Notes: generated from the letters alone by a model not told the origin. Counted from the first letter of the stretch, positions 16,443 through 25,096 are shown. The stretch is 64,000 bases of DNA from CAVUPF01 sp963743285 (GCA_963743285.1 CAVUPF010000004.1:186001-250000), one strand, 5' to 3'. Made by a program: numbers and translations.

Positions 16443-17111
16443 TCAGGGAGCGGCGGGGAGGACGGCCAGCGGGGCATCGCCGCGGTCGAGGTCGGCGGTG
16501 TTAAACGCTGGCCCCTCGACCCGCTGCACCCGCGCGATCGCCGCGGTGAACTCCTGCTCGGTCTCAAGGAAGCTGATGCGGGGCGTGCGGTAGTGCATCG
16601 GCACCACCCAGGTCGGGTCGAGCGAGAGCGTGAACTCGGCCGCGGCGACCCCACCGAGCGTCGGCCCGCCTCCGACCGGGATGAAGAGGAGGTCGATCTC
16701 GCCGATTGCCGCAGCCTGCTCGGGCCGCAGCTCCGCCTGGCCGAAGTCGCCGAAATGGGCGACGCGGAGACCGTCGAGTTCGAAGACGAAGATCGTGTTG
16801 GGACCGCGTTCGGTTCCCGCCGCTTCATCGTGCTCAGAGGCGATCGCGACCACCTCGCCGATCGGCGAGCTGAGCTTGCCCGCGGTCGAGCGCAGGACGC
16901 TGGGCTCGCCGGCGATCGCCTCGACCCCGTTGTGATCGAGATGCTCGTGGGTGACCAGCAGGAGGTCGACATCGCTGACCTCGATCGGCGGGTAGTCGAA
17001 CTGCATCCCGCGGCCCTCGAGCATCGACATGTCCGCGAAGGGATCGATGAAGACCTTGGCCTCCGACCCAGTCAGGGCGAAGGCGGATTGACCGTGCCAC
17101 TCAACGCGCAT
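16443..17111 (-). CDS. MBL-fold metallo-hydrolase (UPF0173/UlaG-like)
   Basis: A 222-residue metallo-beta-lactamase-fold protein: VEWHGQSAF at the N-terminus, metal motif THEHLDHNG near 52-60, DFGQAELRPEQA and the late histidine in VPMHYRTPR. This matches the UPF0173 group of metal-dependent hydrolases. The ATG at 17111 has GGAGGAGC upstream and overlaps the end of the MFS gene by 11 bases, so the pair is an operon. Substrate unknown. Confidence 0.8.
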   Translation of the reverse strand: MRVEWHGQSAFALTGSEAKVFIDPFADMSMLEGRGMQFDYPPIEVSDVDLLLVTHEHLDHNGVEAIAGEPSVLRSTAGKLSSPIGEVVAIASEHDEAAGTERGPNTIFVFELDGLRVAHFGDFGQAELRPEQAAAIGEIDLLFIPVGGGPTLGGVAAAEFTLSLDPTWVVPMHYRTPRISFLETEQEFTAAIARVQRVEGPAFNTADLDRGDAPLAVLPAAP

Positions 17112-18819
17112 GCTGCTCCTCCAGTTTGGGGATATGGCCGCTGGGACCCGCCTCGGGGGCGGGCTCCTCGACATAGTGATAGCGACCGCCGCGGAGCGAC
17201 GACGCCGCGGCGGCGATGAGACAGGCGACGATCGCGAAGATGAACGCCGTGTGCAGACCGTCCCGGAACGGGGCGGAGATCAGGTGGGGGAAGAAGGCGG
17301 ACCCGGTCAGCAGCGTGTAGGCGTGGGCCGGCAGCGCCTGCAGGGCCGGCGCGCCGACCAGGTGCTGGATCGGGTTGTAGCCGAGGAAGGCGGCGAAGAG
17401 GATCGAGATCGGTGGCGTCTGGCCGACCCGGTGGGCGACGCCCGCCGGGATGCCGTGGGCGTGCAGGCCGCTGCTCATCGCCGCCGGCAGGCTTGAGGCG
17501 AGCCCAACGATCAGCAGCGTGAAGAAGATCCCGATCGAGAGGACTTGTGCCGAGTTCTGGAAGGTCTGGTTCATGCCGCCGCCGGCGCCGCGATCCGCGG
17601 CCGGCAGGCTGTTCATAACCGCGGCGCGGTTGGGCGCGGCGAACGCCCCCATCGAGACCCCGTTCAACACCAGGATCGCGGCGAACACCCCAAAGGAAAA
17701 GTCGGTCGGTAACAGCATCAGCAAGCCGAAACTGATCGCCGCCCCGATCATCCCGCCGGTCGCGAAGGGGCGCGCCCCGAAGCGGTCGGAGAGGTAGCCG
17801 GAGGTCGGTCCCGCCAGCAGCATGCCAACCGTCAGCGGCAGCATGTAGATACCGGCCCAGAGCGGCGTTTCGGTGAAGCTGTAACCGTGCTCGGGAAGCC
17901 AGATGCCCTGCAGCCAGATGATCAGCATGAACATCAGGCCACCGCGGGCGACGGCCGCCAGGAAGGTTGAGACGGTGCCGAACGTGAAAGCGCGGATGCG
18001 GAACAGCGCCAGCCGGAACATCGGCTCGGCGACGCGGCGCTCGATCGTCACGAAGGCGACCAGCGAGGTGACCGCGGCGGCCAGCAGGACGATCACCAGC
18101 GGGCTGCCCCAACCGGTCGGCGAGCCGTCGTAGGGACGGATCCCGTAGGTGACGGCGACCATCACCAAGACCAGGCCGAGGGCGAAGGTGATGTTCCCCC
18201 ACCAATCGATCGAGGCACGCCTCGGCTTGCTGCGCTCCTCGAGTTTGAGATAGGCCCAGACCGTGCCGAAGAGGCCGACCGGGACCGAGATCAGGAAGAC
18301 CAGGCGCCAGTCGATCGGCGCCAGCAGACCACCGAGGATCAGCCCGACGAACATGCCGCTGACCCCGACGATGTTATTGATGCCCAACGCCATGCCGCGC
18401 TGGTCGGCGGGGAAGGCGTCGGTGATGATCGCTGCTGCGTTGGCGAGCAGACAAGCGCCACCCACCCCCTGGACAATGCGAAAGACGATCAGGTAGGTAG
18501 CACCCGCACGGCCGGTCATCCAGTCGACCGCGAGCAACAGAGAGGCGACGGTGTAGATGACGAAGCCGAGGTTGTAGATCTTGACCCGGCCGAACATGTC
18601 GCCGAGGCGGCCGAGGCTGACGATCAGGACGCTGGAGACGACCAGGTAGCCGAGGATCATCCACAGCAGGTAGAAGCTGTTGGAGGGAACTAGCGGGTCG
18701 AGGTGGATGCCGCGGAAGATGGCCGGCATCGCGATCAGCGTGATCGAGGCGTCGAGGGTCGCCAGCAGCACCGCCAGGGTGGTGTTGGAAAGTGCGATCC
18801 ACTTGTAGCGATCCCGCAT
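17101..18819 (-). CDS. MFS drug/multidrug efflux transporter (DHA2, 14-TM type)
   Basis: A 572-residue major facilitator protein. The N-terminal TLDASITLIAMPAIFRG is the D1-type motif of 14-helix exporters, followed by GRLGDMFGRVKIYNLG (motif A) and a proline-glycine-rich GxxGG helix (IVGVSGMFVGLILGG). The frame is open upstream, but the ATG at 18819 sits six bases after a TATAGT box and homology begins there. The divergent MarR gene and a shared palindrome suggest repression relieved by a toxic ligand. Substrate unknown. Confidence 0.85.
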   Translation of the reverse strand: MRDRYKWIALSNTTLAVLLATLDASITLIAMPAIFRGIHLDPLVPSNSFYLLWMILGYLVVSSVLIVSLGRLGDMFGRVKIYNLGFVIYTVASLLLAVDWMTGRAGATYLIVFRIVQGVGGACLLANAAAIITDAFPADQRGMALGINNIVGVSGMFVGLILGGLLAPIDWRLVFLISVPVGLFGTVWAYLKLEERSKPRRASIDWWGNITFALGLVLVMVAVTYGIRPYDGSPTGWGSPLVIVLLAAAVTSLVAFVTIERRVAEPMFRLALFRIRAFTFGTVSTFLAAVARGGLMFMLIIWLQGIWLPEHGYSFTETPLWAGIYMLPLTVGMLLAGPTSGYLSDRFGARPFATGGMIGAAISFGLLMLLPTDFSFGVFAAILVLNGVSMGAFAAPNRAAVMNSLPAADRGAGGGMNQTFQNSAQVLSIGIFFTLLIVGLASSLPAAMSSGLHAHGIPAGVAHRVGQTPPISILFAAFLGYNPIQHLVGAPALQALPAHAYTLLTGSAFFPHLISAPFRDGLHTAFIFAIVACLIAAAASSLRGGRYHYVEEPAPEAGPSGHIPKLEEQHAR

Positions 18820-18825
18820 TCGAGC

Positions 18826-18831
18826 ACTATA
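18826..18831 (-). promoter_or_regulatory. -10 box TATAGT of the MFS gene
   Basis: TATAGT on the minus strand ends six bases before the ATG at 18819, implying a leaderless mRNA. It overlaps the left arm of the putative MarR operator, so a bound repressor would block it. Confidence 0.55.
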
Positions 18832-18848
18832 CACAGGCAAACTGTGTA
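18830..18848. promoter_or_regulatory. Putative MarR operator between divergent MFS and MarR genes
   Basis: Arms TACACAG (18830-18836) and CTGTGTA (18842-18848) form a perfect inverted repeat around a five-base spacer. A second, offset repeat (AGGCA / TGCCT) spans the right side. Position between two divergent promoters and half-site length fit a MarR dimer site. Confidence 0.5.
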
Positions 18849-18870
18849 GTCTGCCTGTAGGTTTTCGGGC

Positions 18871-18876
18871 TATAGT
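18871..18876 (+). promoter_or_regulatory. -10 box TATAGT of the MarR gene
   Basis: TATAGT ends seven bases before the ATG at 18884, the same hexamer as on the opposite strand for the MFS gene. A leaderless transcript is expected. Confidence 0.5.
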
Positions 18877-18883
18877 CGCAACG

Positions 18884-19306
18884 ATGCCAACCGATACCGA
18901 CACCGCGCACACCGCCAGCCAGCTGCGCGTGGTGCTGGGGCAGTTGGTGCGGCGCCTGCGCGCCGAGCACCGCTTCCCACTCTTGCACGGCGCCGTCCTC
19001 GGCCGCCTCGACCGCGCCGGGCCACAAAGCGTCAGCGATCTCGCCGTGGCCGAGAAGGTACGCCCCCAGTCGATGGCCCAGACCGTCGGCGAGCTCGAAG
19101 CGGACCGTCTCGTCTACCGCAGCCCCGACCCCGCCGACCGCCGCCGGGCGCTGGTCGAGATGACCGCGGAGGGCCGCGCCGCGTTGGAGGCCGATCGTCG
19201 CGATCGGGTCGGATGGCTCGTTTCGGTGATCGAGGAGCTCCCGCCCGAGGACCAGGACGTATTGCAGCGGGCTACCGCGATCCTGAGTCGCCTGGCCGAG
19301 AGCTGA
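18884..19306 (+). CDS. MarR family transcriptional regulator
   Basis: A 140-residue winged-helix regulator. Residues 40-95 hold the DNA-binding domain, with SVSDLAVAEKVRPQSMAQTVGELEADRLVYRSPDPADRRRALVEMT-type spacing, where DPADRR marks the wing. Dimerising helices flank it. It is transcribed divergently from the MFS exporter and very likely represses it and itself through the palindrome between them. The inducing ligand is unknown. Confidence 0.85.
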   Translation: MPTDTDTAHTASQLRVVLGQLVRRLRAEHRFPLLHGAVLGRLDRAGPQSVSDLAVAEKVRPQSMAQTVGELEADRLVYRSPDPADRRRALVEMTAEGRAALEADRRDRVGWLVSVIEELPPEDQDVLQRATAILSRLAES

Positions 19307-19314
19307 GCTGCGCC

Positions 19315-19746
19315 TCAGCGACCGCTGGAGCCAAAGCCGCCGTCGCCGCGCGCGGACTCTCCGAGCGCCTCCGCCTCGACCGGTTCGGCAAGTGCAATCG
19401 GCACGATCACGAGCTGCGCGATCCGATCACCCGTCTCGACCTTGAAGGCCTCTGCAGGATCGGTGTTCAGCAATAGCACCCGGACTTCGCCCCGATACCC
19501 GGCGTCGATCAACCCGGGGCTGTTCGGCAGGGAGATCCCGTGGTCACGGGCGAGACCGGACCGTGGCAGCACCAACCCGGCATGCCCTTCCGGGACCTCC
19601 ACCGCGATCCCGGTTCCAATGCTCCACCGCTCCCCAGGCCCGATGTGCGCGGTCTCGCAGGAGTACAGGTCAAGCCCCGCGTCCCCGGCGTGCGCCCTGG
19701 TCGGCAGCACGGCCTCCTCCTCGAGCAACGACGCCTTCAGCTTCAC
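19315..19746 (-). CDS. dut: dUTP diphosphatase
   Basis: A 143-residue trimeric dUTPase that converts dUTP to dUMP and pyrophosphate. Motif I DAGLDLYS, motif II PRSGLARDHG, motif III GLIDAGYRGEV with the catalytic Asp, motif IV DRIAQLVI and the glycine-rich C-terminal motif V RGDGGFGSSGR are all visible. The GTG start at 19746 follows a TAGGCT box by six bases. It lies directly after hflX and is convergent with marR. Confidence 0.92.
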   Translation of the reverse strand: MKLKASLLEEEAVLPTRAHAGDAGLDLYSCETAHIGPGERWSIGTGIAVEVPEGHAGLVLPRSGLARDHGISLPNSPGLIDAGYRGEVRVLLLNTDPAEAFKVETGDRIAQLVIVPIALAEPVEAEALGESARGDGGFGSSGR

Positions 19747-19752
19747 AGCGCC

Positions 19753-19758
19753 AGCCTA
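19753..19758 (-). promoter_or_regulatory. -10 box TAGGCT of dut, containing the hflX stop codon
   Basis: TAGGCT ends six bases before the GTG at 19746. The first three bases are the TAG stop of hflX, so promoter and stop share sequence. Confidence 0.55.
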
Positions 19759-21165
19759 TTCGGACACTCGCGCAGGTGGTATCGGGTCAGGGGGGTCAGG
19801 GTCGATCCCGCTCGGGGCGCCGCCCTCGTTCAAAGACACGGCAGGCGCGCCATTTCCACCAGTCCTGAGATCGTCAAACCGGTACAGCTCGGCGATCGGC
19901 ATCCTCGCCTGCACAAGCACGCCGTCCTCTCGCTCAGTTCGCTCCAGCTCACCGGCCACCTCGTGAAGCTCATGCAGTCGCGAGCCCTCCGCGTAGGGCA
20001 CCAGCAGCTCGACCTCGGCGAGCGCCTCCTCGAAGGCGACCTCGATCGCCTCGCACAGCGCAACCAGGCCCTCCCCCGTCAGGGCCGAGACCAGCACCGC
20101 GTCGGGGTGCTGGATGCCGACCTCATGCCGGGCGCCCTCATCGAGCAGGTCCGCCTTGTTGAGGACAAGCAGCCGCGGCTTCTCACCGGCGCCGATCTCC
20201 TCCAAGACGTCGTCGACCGCTTTCATCTCGACCAGCCGCCGTCGCTGCGGCGCCGTCGCGTCGACCACGTGCACGATCAGGTCGGCCAGTGCGGTCTCCT
20301 CCAGGGTCGCCTTGAACGCCTCGACGAGTTGGTGGGGGAGTTTCTCGATGAAGCCGACCGTGTCGCTCAGCAGGTAGTGGCGCCCCGACAGCGCGAAGCT
20401 GCGAGTGGTCGGGTCGAGGGTCTGGAAGAGCCTGTCCCCGACGCCGGCCTCGGCCCCGGTGATCGCGTTCAGCAGGGTCGACTTGCCGGCGTTGGTGTAG
20501 CCGGCGAGGGCGATTTGCGGGATCGAGGACCGTTCGCGGCCGGCGCGCATCACGCCGCGATTGCGCTCCAGCCGCGCCAGGCGACGGCGCAGCGCGGCGA
20601 TCCGGTCGCGGGCGAGACGGCGGTCGGTCTCGATCTGGGACTCGCCCGGCCCCCTGGTGCCGATCCCGCCCCCGAGCCGCTCCAGATGGGTCCACAAGCC
20701 CCGCATCCGCGCCAGGTTGTACTCGAGCTGGGCCAGCTCGACTTGGAGCTTTCCCTCGGCTGAGTGAGCGTGGTCGGCGAAGATGTCGAGGATGACGGCG
20801 GTGCGGTCGACCACCGGTACCCCCAGCGCGGCCTCCAGGTTGCGCTCCTGGCGCGGCGCCAGCTCGTCGTCGCAGGCGACCAGGTTGGCGTCACAAGCGA
20901 CGATCTGCTCCTGCAGCTCCGCGAGCTTGCCGCGACCGAAGTAGCGGTCGGGGTCGGGCGCAGCCCGCTGCTGCACCGCCTCGCTCGCCGTAGCCACCCC
21001 GGCGGTGCGCAGCAGCTCCTTCAGCTCGGCGAGGGGATCGCCGGGCTCGCGGCCGTCGACGATGCCGATCGCCACCGCCCGCTGGCGCGCCCTCGGATTC
21101 GAAACGCCCGCGTCCCCGGCGCCGTGGCGCGTCTGCGTGTTGCGGCCGTTTCTGGAGCGCTGCAC
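19756..21165 (-). CDS. hflX: GTPase HflX
   Basis: A 469-residue ribosome-associated GTPase that splits stalled ribosomes. The N-terminal HflX domain (about 30-200) has DRYFGRGKLAEL and the GGGIGTRGPGESQ motif. The GTPase domain shows G1 GYTNAGKST, G3 DTVGFIEKLP and G4 NKAD. The open frame extends upstream, but that part overlaps the divergent epimerase, so I start at GTG 21165, seven bases after a TACAAT box. Confidence 0.9.
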   Translation of the reverse strand: MQRSRNGRNTQTRHGAGDAGVSNPRARQRAVAIGIVDGREPGDPLAELKELLRTAGVATASEAVQQRAAPDPDRYFGRGKLAELQEQIVACDANLVACDDELAPRQERNLEAALGVPVVDRTAVILDIFADHAHSAEGKLQVELAQLEYNLARMRGLWTHLERLGGGIGTRGPGESQIETDRRLARDRIAALRRRLARLERNRGVMRAGRERSSIPQIALAGYTNAGKSTLLNAITGAEAGVGDRLFQTLDPTTRSFALSGRHYLLSDTVGFIEKLPHQLVEAFKATLEETALADLIVHVVDATAPQRRRLVEMKAVDDVLEEIGAGEKPRLLVLNKADLLDEGARHEVGIQHPDAVLVSALTGEGLVALCEAIEVAFEEALAEVELLVPYAEGSRLHELHEVAGELERTEREDGVLVQARMPIAELYRFDDLRTGGNGAPAVSLNEGGAPSGIDPDPPDPIPPARVSE

Positions 21166-21172
21166 CGGCCCG

Positions 21173-21178
21173 ATTGTA
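21173..21178 (-). promoter_or_regulatory. -10 box TACAAT of hflX
   Basis: TACAAT on the minus strand ends seven bases before the GTG at 21165. It is divergent from, and only 21 bases from, the epimerase -10. Confidence 0.5.
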
Positions 21179-21198
21179 GGCGGCGACCCCCGCCGGGA

Positions 21199-21204
21199 TA
21201 GGCT
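21199..21204 (+). promoter_or_regulatory. -10 box TAGGCT of the NAD-epimerase gene
   Basis: TAGGCT ends seven bases before the GTG at 21212. The following AGGAG is only two bases from the GTG, too close to act as a ribosome site, so a leaderless mRNA is more likely. Confidence 0.5.
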
Positions 21205-21211
21205 AGGAGTC

Positions 21212-22210
21212 GTGAGGGTCTTCGTGACCGGCGGCACGGGCTTCATCGGCGGCGAGATCGTCCGCCAGCTGCGCGAGCGCGGCGACGAGGTCGCCTGCCT
21301 GGTACGCACGCCGCAGAAGGGGCAGGCGACCGCCGCGCTCGGCTGTGAGCTGGTCGCCGGGGACCTCGGCGACTCAGGGGCGATCCGCGAGGGGATGCAG
21401 GACTGCGACGCAGCGATCCACGCCGCCGCGATGTATGAGGTCGGCATCCCTGCCTCCCAGCGGCCGGCGATGCGCGAGGCAAACGTCGGCGGAACCGAGC
21501 GGGTGCTGCGCGCGGCGCTTGAGGCAAAGGTCGCCAAAGTCGTCTACGTCTCCACCGTCGGCGCCTTCGGCAACACCCACGGCAAGGTCGTCGAGGAGTC
21601 CTACGAGCACCCCGGCAAGGAGTTCACCTCTTGCTATGAGGAGACCAAGTGGGAGGCCCATCAGATCGCCAGACGGATGATTCGCGACGAGGGCCTGCCC
21701 TGCGTGATCGTCCAGCCGGGGGGCGTCTATGGCCCCGGCGACACCTCCTCGATCGGCGAGCTGCTTAATCAGTTCCTCTCCGGCAAGATGCCCCTGATCC
21801 CCTTCCCGGAGCTGGGGATCTGCCTCTCCCACGTCGAAGACATCGCCGCCGGGATCGTGCTGGCGCTCGACCGGGGCAAGCCCGGCGAGACCTACGTGCT
21901 CAGCGGCCCTGTGACGACGGTGCGCGAGGCGATCGACGTAGTCGCCAAGGTGACCGACCGCAAGGCACCCAAGCACGCGATCCCGACCCCGTTGATGAAG
22001 GCGATGGTCCCGATCGGGCCGCTGGTCGGCAAGATGATGGGCCAGCCGCCCAACCTGCGTGAGCTGATCTCCTCCGCCGACGGGGTCACCTTCTGGGCCA
22101 GCCACGAGAAGGCAACTCGTGAGCTCGGCTATGAGCCCCGCGGCCTCGAGCAGGGTCTGCGCGAAACCCTCGCGGCGGAGGGCAGGCTGCCCGCCGCCGC
22201 GGCCGTCTGA
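21212..22210 (+). CDS. NAD-dependent epimerase/dehydratase family protein
   Basis: A 332-residue extended SDR. The NAD loop GGTGFIGGEIV is at residues 7-17, STVGAFG gives the catalytic Ser/Thr position and YEETKWEAH the Tyr-xxx-Lys pair. It resembles dihydroflavonol-reductase-like or hopanoid-associated HpnA-type sugar epimerases. No other hopanoid or sugar genes are adjacent. An MBL hydrolase follows 16 bases downstream. Substrate not determinable. Confidence 0.8.
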   Translation: MRVFVTGGTGFIGGEIVRQLRERGDEVACLVRTPQKGQATAALGCELVAGDLGDSGAIREGMQDCDAAIHAAAMYEVGIPASQRPAMREANVGGTERVLRAALEAKVAKVVYVSTVGAFGNTHGKVVEESYEHPGKEFTSCYEETKWEAHQIARRMIRDEGLPCVIVQPGGVYGPGDTSSIGELLNQFLSGKMPLIPFPELGICLSHVEDIAAGIVLALDRGKPGETYVLSGPVTTVREAIDVVAKVTDRKAPKHAIPTPLMKAMVPIGPLVGKMMGQPPNLRELISSADGVTFWASHEKATRELGYEPRGLEQGLRETLAAEGRLPAAAAV

Positions 22211-22226
22211 GCCCGGCCCAGCTCCG

Positions 22227-23069
22227 ATGCGGGTGATCGACGTCCACCACCTCGGGCGCCCGCGCGTGATCGGGTGCTGGGAGGTCGACGGCCTCCTGGT
22301 CGACCCGGGGCCCGAGTCCTCGATGGGGACCCTGCTGGAAGGGCTGGGCGAGGAGCGGCCGCGGGCGCTCCTGCTCACCCACATCCACCTCGACCACGCC
22401 GCGGCGACCGGCGCCCTGGTGCGTCACTGGCCCGACCTCGAGGTCTATGTCCACGAGCGCGGCGCCCCGCATCTGATCGACCCCTCGAAGCTGCTCGCCA
22501 GCGCCGAGCGGCTCTACGGCGACCGGATGCAGCGGCTGTGGGGGGAGATAGTGCCGGTGTCGGGGGAGAACGTCAGGCCGCTGGCCGGAGGGGAGCAGCT
22601 GCTGGGAATGCGCGTCGCCTACACCCCGGGCCACGCCTCCCACCACGTCAGCTACCTGCACGAGGAGACGGGAACCGCCTTCACTGGCGATGTCGCCGCG
22701 GTTCGCATCCCGCCTTCGGACCTCGTGGTCCCGCCGACCCCGCCGCCCGACATCGACATCGAGCTCTGGGAGCAATCAATCGGGATCGTCGAAGGATGGC
22801 GGCCGGAGCGGCTGGCGCTCACCCACTTCGGCGCGGTCGAGGACCCGGCCGAGCATTTGGCGACGGTCCGCGAGCGCCTGCGCGAGGAGGCCTCGCTCGC
22901 CCACGAGCTCTCCGCGGAGGAGTACGAGCGCCGCCACCGCGAGCGGGTCGAGCTGAACCTCGGGCCCGAGACCGCCGCAGAGCTGCTCCAGGCCGTTCCA
23001 CCCCAGTACCAGTGGCGCGGCCTGCACCGCTACTGGACAAAGCGCGAGGAACGAGCCCAAGCCGACTAG
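22227..23069 (+). CDS. MBL-fold metallo-hydrolase
   Basis: A 280-residue metallo-beta-lactamase-fold protein. Metal ligands are in THIHLDHAAATG, TPGHASHH, TGDVAAV and LTHFGAVED, the glyoxalase II-like order. The C-terminal 70 residues are helical and charged, as in several actinobacterial MBL proteins. The ATG at 22227 begins the homology. The stop region overlaps the convergent aminotransferase gene by four bases. Thioester or phosphoester hydrolysis is likely; the substrate is unknown. Confidence 0.8.
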   Translation: MRVIDVHHLGRPRVIGCWEVDGLLVDPGPESSMGTLLEGLGEERPRALLLTHIHLDHAAATGALVRHWPDLEVYVHERGAPHLIDPSKLLASAERLYGDRMQRLWGEIVPVSGENVRPLAGGEQLLGMRVAYTPGHASHHVSYLHEETGTAFTGDVAAVRIPPSDLVVPPTPPPDIDIELWEQSIGIVEGWRPERLALTHFGAVEDPAEHLATVRERLREEASLAHELSAEEYERRHRERVELNLGPETAAELLQAVPPQYQWRGLHRYWTKREERAQAD

Positions 23070-24235
23070 GCGAGGTGCTCGCGCATCCGCTTGACCGCCT
23101 CGGAGATGCGATCGTCGGGGGTCGTCAGCGAGATGCGGAAGAAGCCCTCGCCGCTCGGCCCGTACATCGAGCCGGGGGAGACGATCACCGCCGCCTCCTC
23201 CAGCACCAGCTCGGAGAAGGAGGTCGAGGTGTGGCCTTTGGGAACCGGCGCCCAGACGTAGATCGTCCCCAGCGGTGCCGGCACGTCGACGCCGATCTCG
23301 CGCAATGCCTCAATCACCAGGTCGCGCCGGCGTGCGTATACCTCGTTCATCTGCTGCAGCGGCTCGCGCGGGCCGCGCAGGGCCGCCGCGCCGGCAAGCT
23401 GCACCGCATCGAAGAGGCCGGAGTCGACGTTGGTCTTCAGCCGCCAGTAGGCCTGGATTGCCTCGGCATTGCCGAGGATCGCGGCGCAACGCCAGCCGGT
23501 CATGTTGTAGCCCTTGGAGAGCGAGAAGACCTCGACCCCGACCTCCTTGGCGCCGGGCGTTGCGAGGAAGCTGGGCGCTACGTAACCGTCGTAAGTCGTC
23601 TCTGAGTAGGCGTTGTCGTGGACGACGAGGATCTCGTGCTCGCGGGCGAAGGAAACGACCAGCTCGAAGAAGCCGTCGGGGACGACCGCCCCGCTGGGGT
23701 TGTTTGGGTAGTTGAGGAACATCAGCCGCGCCTGCGCGGCGACCTCGGCCCCCACCGCGCCGAGGTCGGGGGCGAAGCCCAGCTCGGGAACCAGCGGCAA
23801 AAGCTCCGGCTTCGCCCCAGCCAGGATCGGGCCGCCGGTGTAGACGGGGTAGCCGGGGTCGGAGGCCAGCGCCACGCTGCCCGGGTCGAGGAAGGCGAAG
23901 CAGAGGTTGTAGATGCACTCCTTGGCGCCGATCGCCGGGATCACCTCGGCTTCGGGGTCGATCTCGACCCCGAAGCGTTGCGCGTAGAACTCTGCAAGCG
24001 CATCGCGGAACTCGGTTCGGCCCCGGTTGCTCGGGTACTTCTGATTAGCCGGGTCAGCGACTGCCTCCTGCATCGCCTTGACGATGTGGGGATAGGTGGC
24101 CTCGTCGGGGTCGCCGATCCCGAGGCTGATCACGTCGATGCCGGCGGCGCGCTTGCGGGCGACCCGCCGCTCCAGCTCGGCGAACATGTAGGGAGGCATC
24201 GCCTCCAGGCGCTTGGATGGATCGGCAATTCCCAT
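23066..24235 (-). CDS. dapL: LL-diaminopimelate aminotransferase (DapL type)
   Basis: A 389-residue fold-type I PLP enzyme. Key segments are ISLGIGDPDEATYP, YPSNRGRTEFRDALAEFY, FLNYPNNPSG and the PLP lysine Lys241 in SLSKGYNMTGWR. The pattern matches DapL, which converts tetrahydrodipicolinate straight to LL-diaminopimelate with glutamate. Adjacency to dapF, with dapA and dapB in the same window, supports this. DapC of the acylated route is the alternative. The ATG follows a TAGATT box by nine bases. Confidence 0.82.
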   Translation of the reverse strand: MGIADPSKRLEAMPPYMFAELERRVARKRAAGIDVISLGIGDPDEATYPHIVKAMQEAVADPANQKYPSNRGRTEFRDALAEFYAQRFGVEIDPEAEVIPAIGAKECIYNLCFAFLDPGSVALASDPGYPVYTGGPILAGAKPELLPLVPELGFAPDLGAVGAEVAAQARLMFLNYPNNPSGAVVPDGFFELVVSFAREHEILVVHDNAYSETTYDGYVAPSFLATPGAKEVGVEVFSLSKGYNMTGWRCAAILGNAEAIQAYWRLKTNVDSGLFDAVQLAGAAALRGPREPLQQMNEVYARRRDLVIEALREIGVDVPAPLGTIYVWAPVPKGHTSTSFSELVLEEAAVIVSPGSMYGPSGEGFFRISLTTPDDRISEAVKRMREHLA

Positions 24236-24244
24236 CGGCGCCGG

Positions 24245-24250
24245 AATCTA
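24245..24250 (-). promoter_or_regulatory. -10 box TAGATT of dapL, containing the dapF stop codon
   Basis: TAGATT on the minus strand ends nine bases before the ATG at 24235. Its TAG is the dapF stop. Confidence 0.4.
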
Positions 24251-25087
24251 AAGGCTGGCGAGGGCTTGCAGTAGCTCGGGCGAGGCCTCGCCGGCGAAGA
24301 CCGGCTCCGCCCACCCGGTGAGGCGCACATCGAGGTCATCGGAGACCTCGACCTCTAGCTCCCCGCCGTCCAACTCGACGACGATCGGGCTGGCCGCCCC
24401 GCGCAGGAAGGCGCTCACCGCGGCGCCGCTGGCGCCGGTTCCAGAGGCAAGCGTCTCCCCCACCCCACGCTCGAAGATCCGCGCCCGCACCCTGCTGCCA
24501 TCGATCGCGATGAAGGAGACGTTGGTTCGGTTAGGGAACAGCTCGTGGGCTTCGATTGCCGGCCCGATCGCGGCGAGATCGAGATCCTCCAGCTCTTCGC
24601 CGACCTCGATCGCGCACTGCGGGTTACCGAGCGAGACGTACTGAAAGGACCACTCGCGACCGCCGGCGGAGAGCTTCCCGGCGCCATCCTCCCCACCCGA
24701 CGGGAAGTCCTTAGAAACGGTCGAGGCCCTGCCCATCTCGACCGCGCAGGTCAACTCGGAGACGATCGTCGCGATGATCGGCCCCGCCTTGGTGCGAATC
24801 GAGAAAGTGTCCTCATCGGTCCAACCGCTGCGGCGCAGGTAGAGGCTCGCCTCGCGCGCCCCATTGCCAGATAGCTCGGCCTCGGAGCCATCTGGATTGA
24901 AGATCCGCAGGTCAGCTACGAAGGCCGGGTCCTGGACGCGGGAGAGCAACAGGATCCCGTCTGAGCCGACCCCGAAGTGAGGGTCGCAGATCCACCTGAT
25001 GCGCGGCTCGCTCAGCTCCCAGGGAAGCTGCACTGCCTCGACGATCAGGTAGTCATTGCCAAGCGCCTGCCACTTCTCAAACTTCAC
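24248..25087 (-). CDS. dapF: Diaminopimelate epimerase-like protein lacking both catalytic cysteines
   Basis: A 279-residue protein of DapF length and two-lobed fold: GNDYLIVEA, GVGSDGILLL, FNPDGSEAELSGNGAR, GNPQCAI, RTNVSFI, FERGVGETLASGTGAS. DapF uses two Cys, one in each CGNG/CGTG loop, to epimerise LL- to meso-diaminopimelate. Here the positions are Ser73 (codon TCT) and Ser215 (codon TCT). All other substrate-binding segments look intact. Start GTG 25087 lies nine bases after a TAGGCT box. It is either inactive, or works by another mechanism or on another substrate, or meso-DAP is not needed. Confidence 0.85.
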   Translation of the reverse strand: MKFEKWQALGNDYLIVEAVQLPWELSEPRIRWICDPHFGVGSDGILLLSRVQDPAFVADLRIFNPDGSEAELSGNGAREASLYLRRSGWTDEDTFSIRTKAGPIIATIVSELTCAVEMGRASTVSKDFPSGGEDGAGKLSAGGREWSFQYVSLGNPQCAIEVGEELEDLDLAAIGPAIEAHELFPNRTNVSFIAIDGSRVRARIFERGVGETLASGTGASGAAVSAFLRGAASPIVVELDGGELEVEVSDDLDVRLTGWAEPVFAGEASPELLQALASL

Positions 25088-25096
25088 CGTGAGGGC

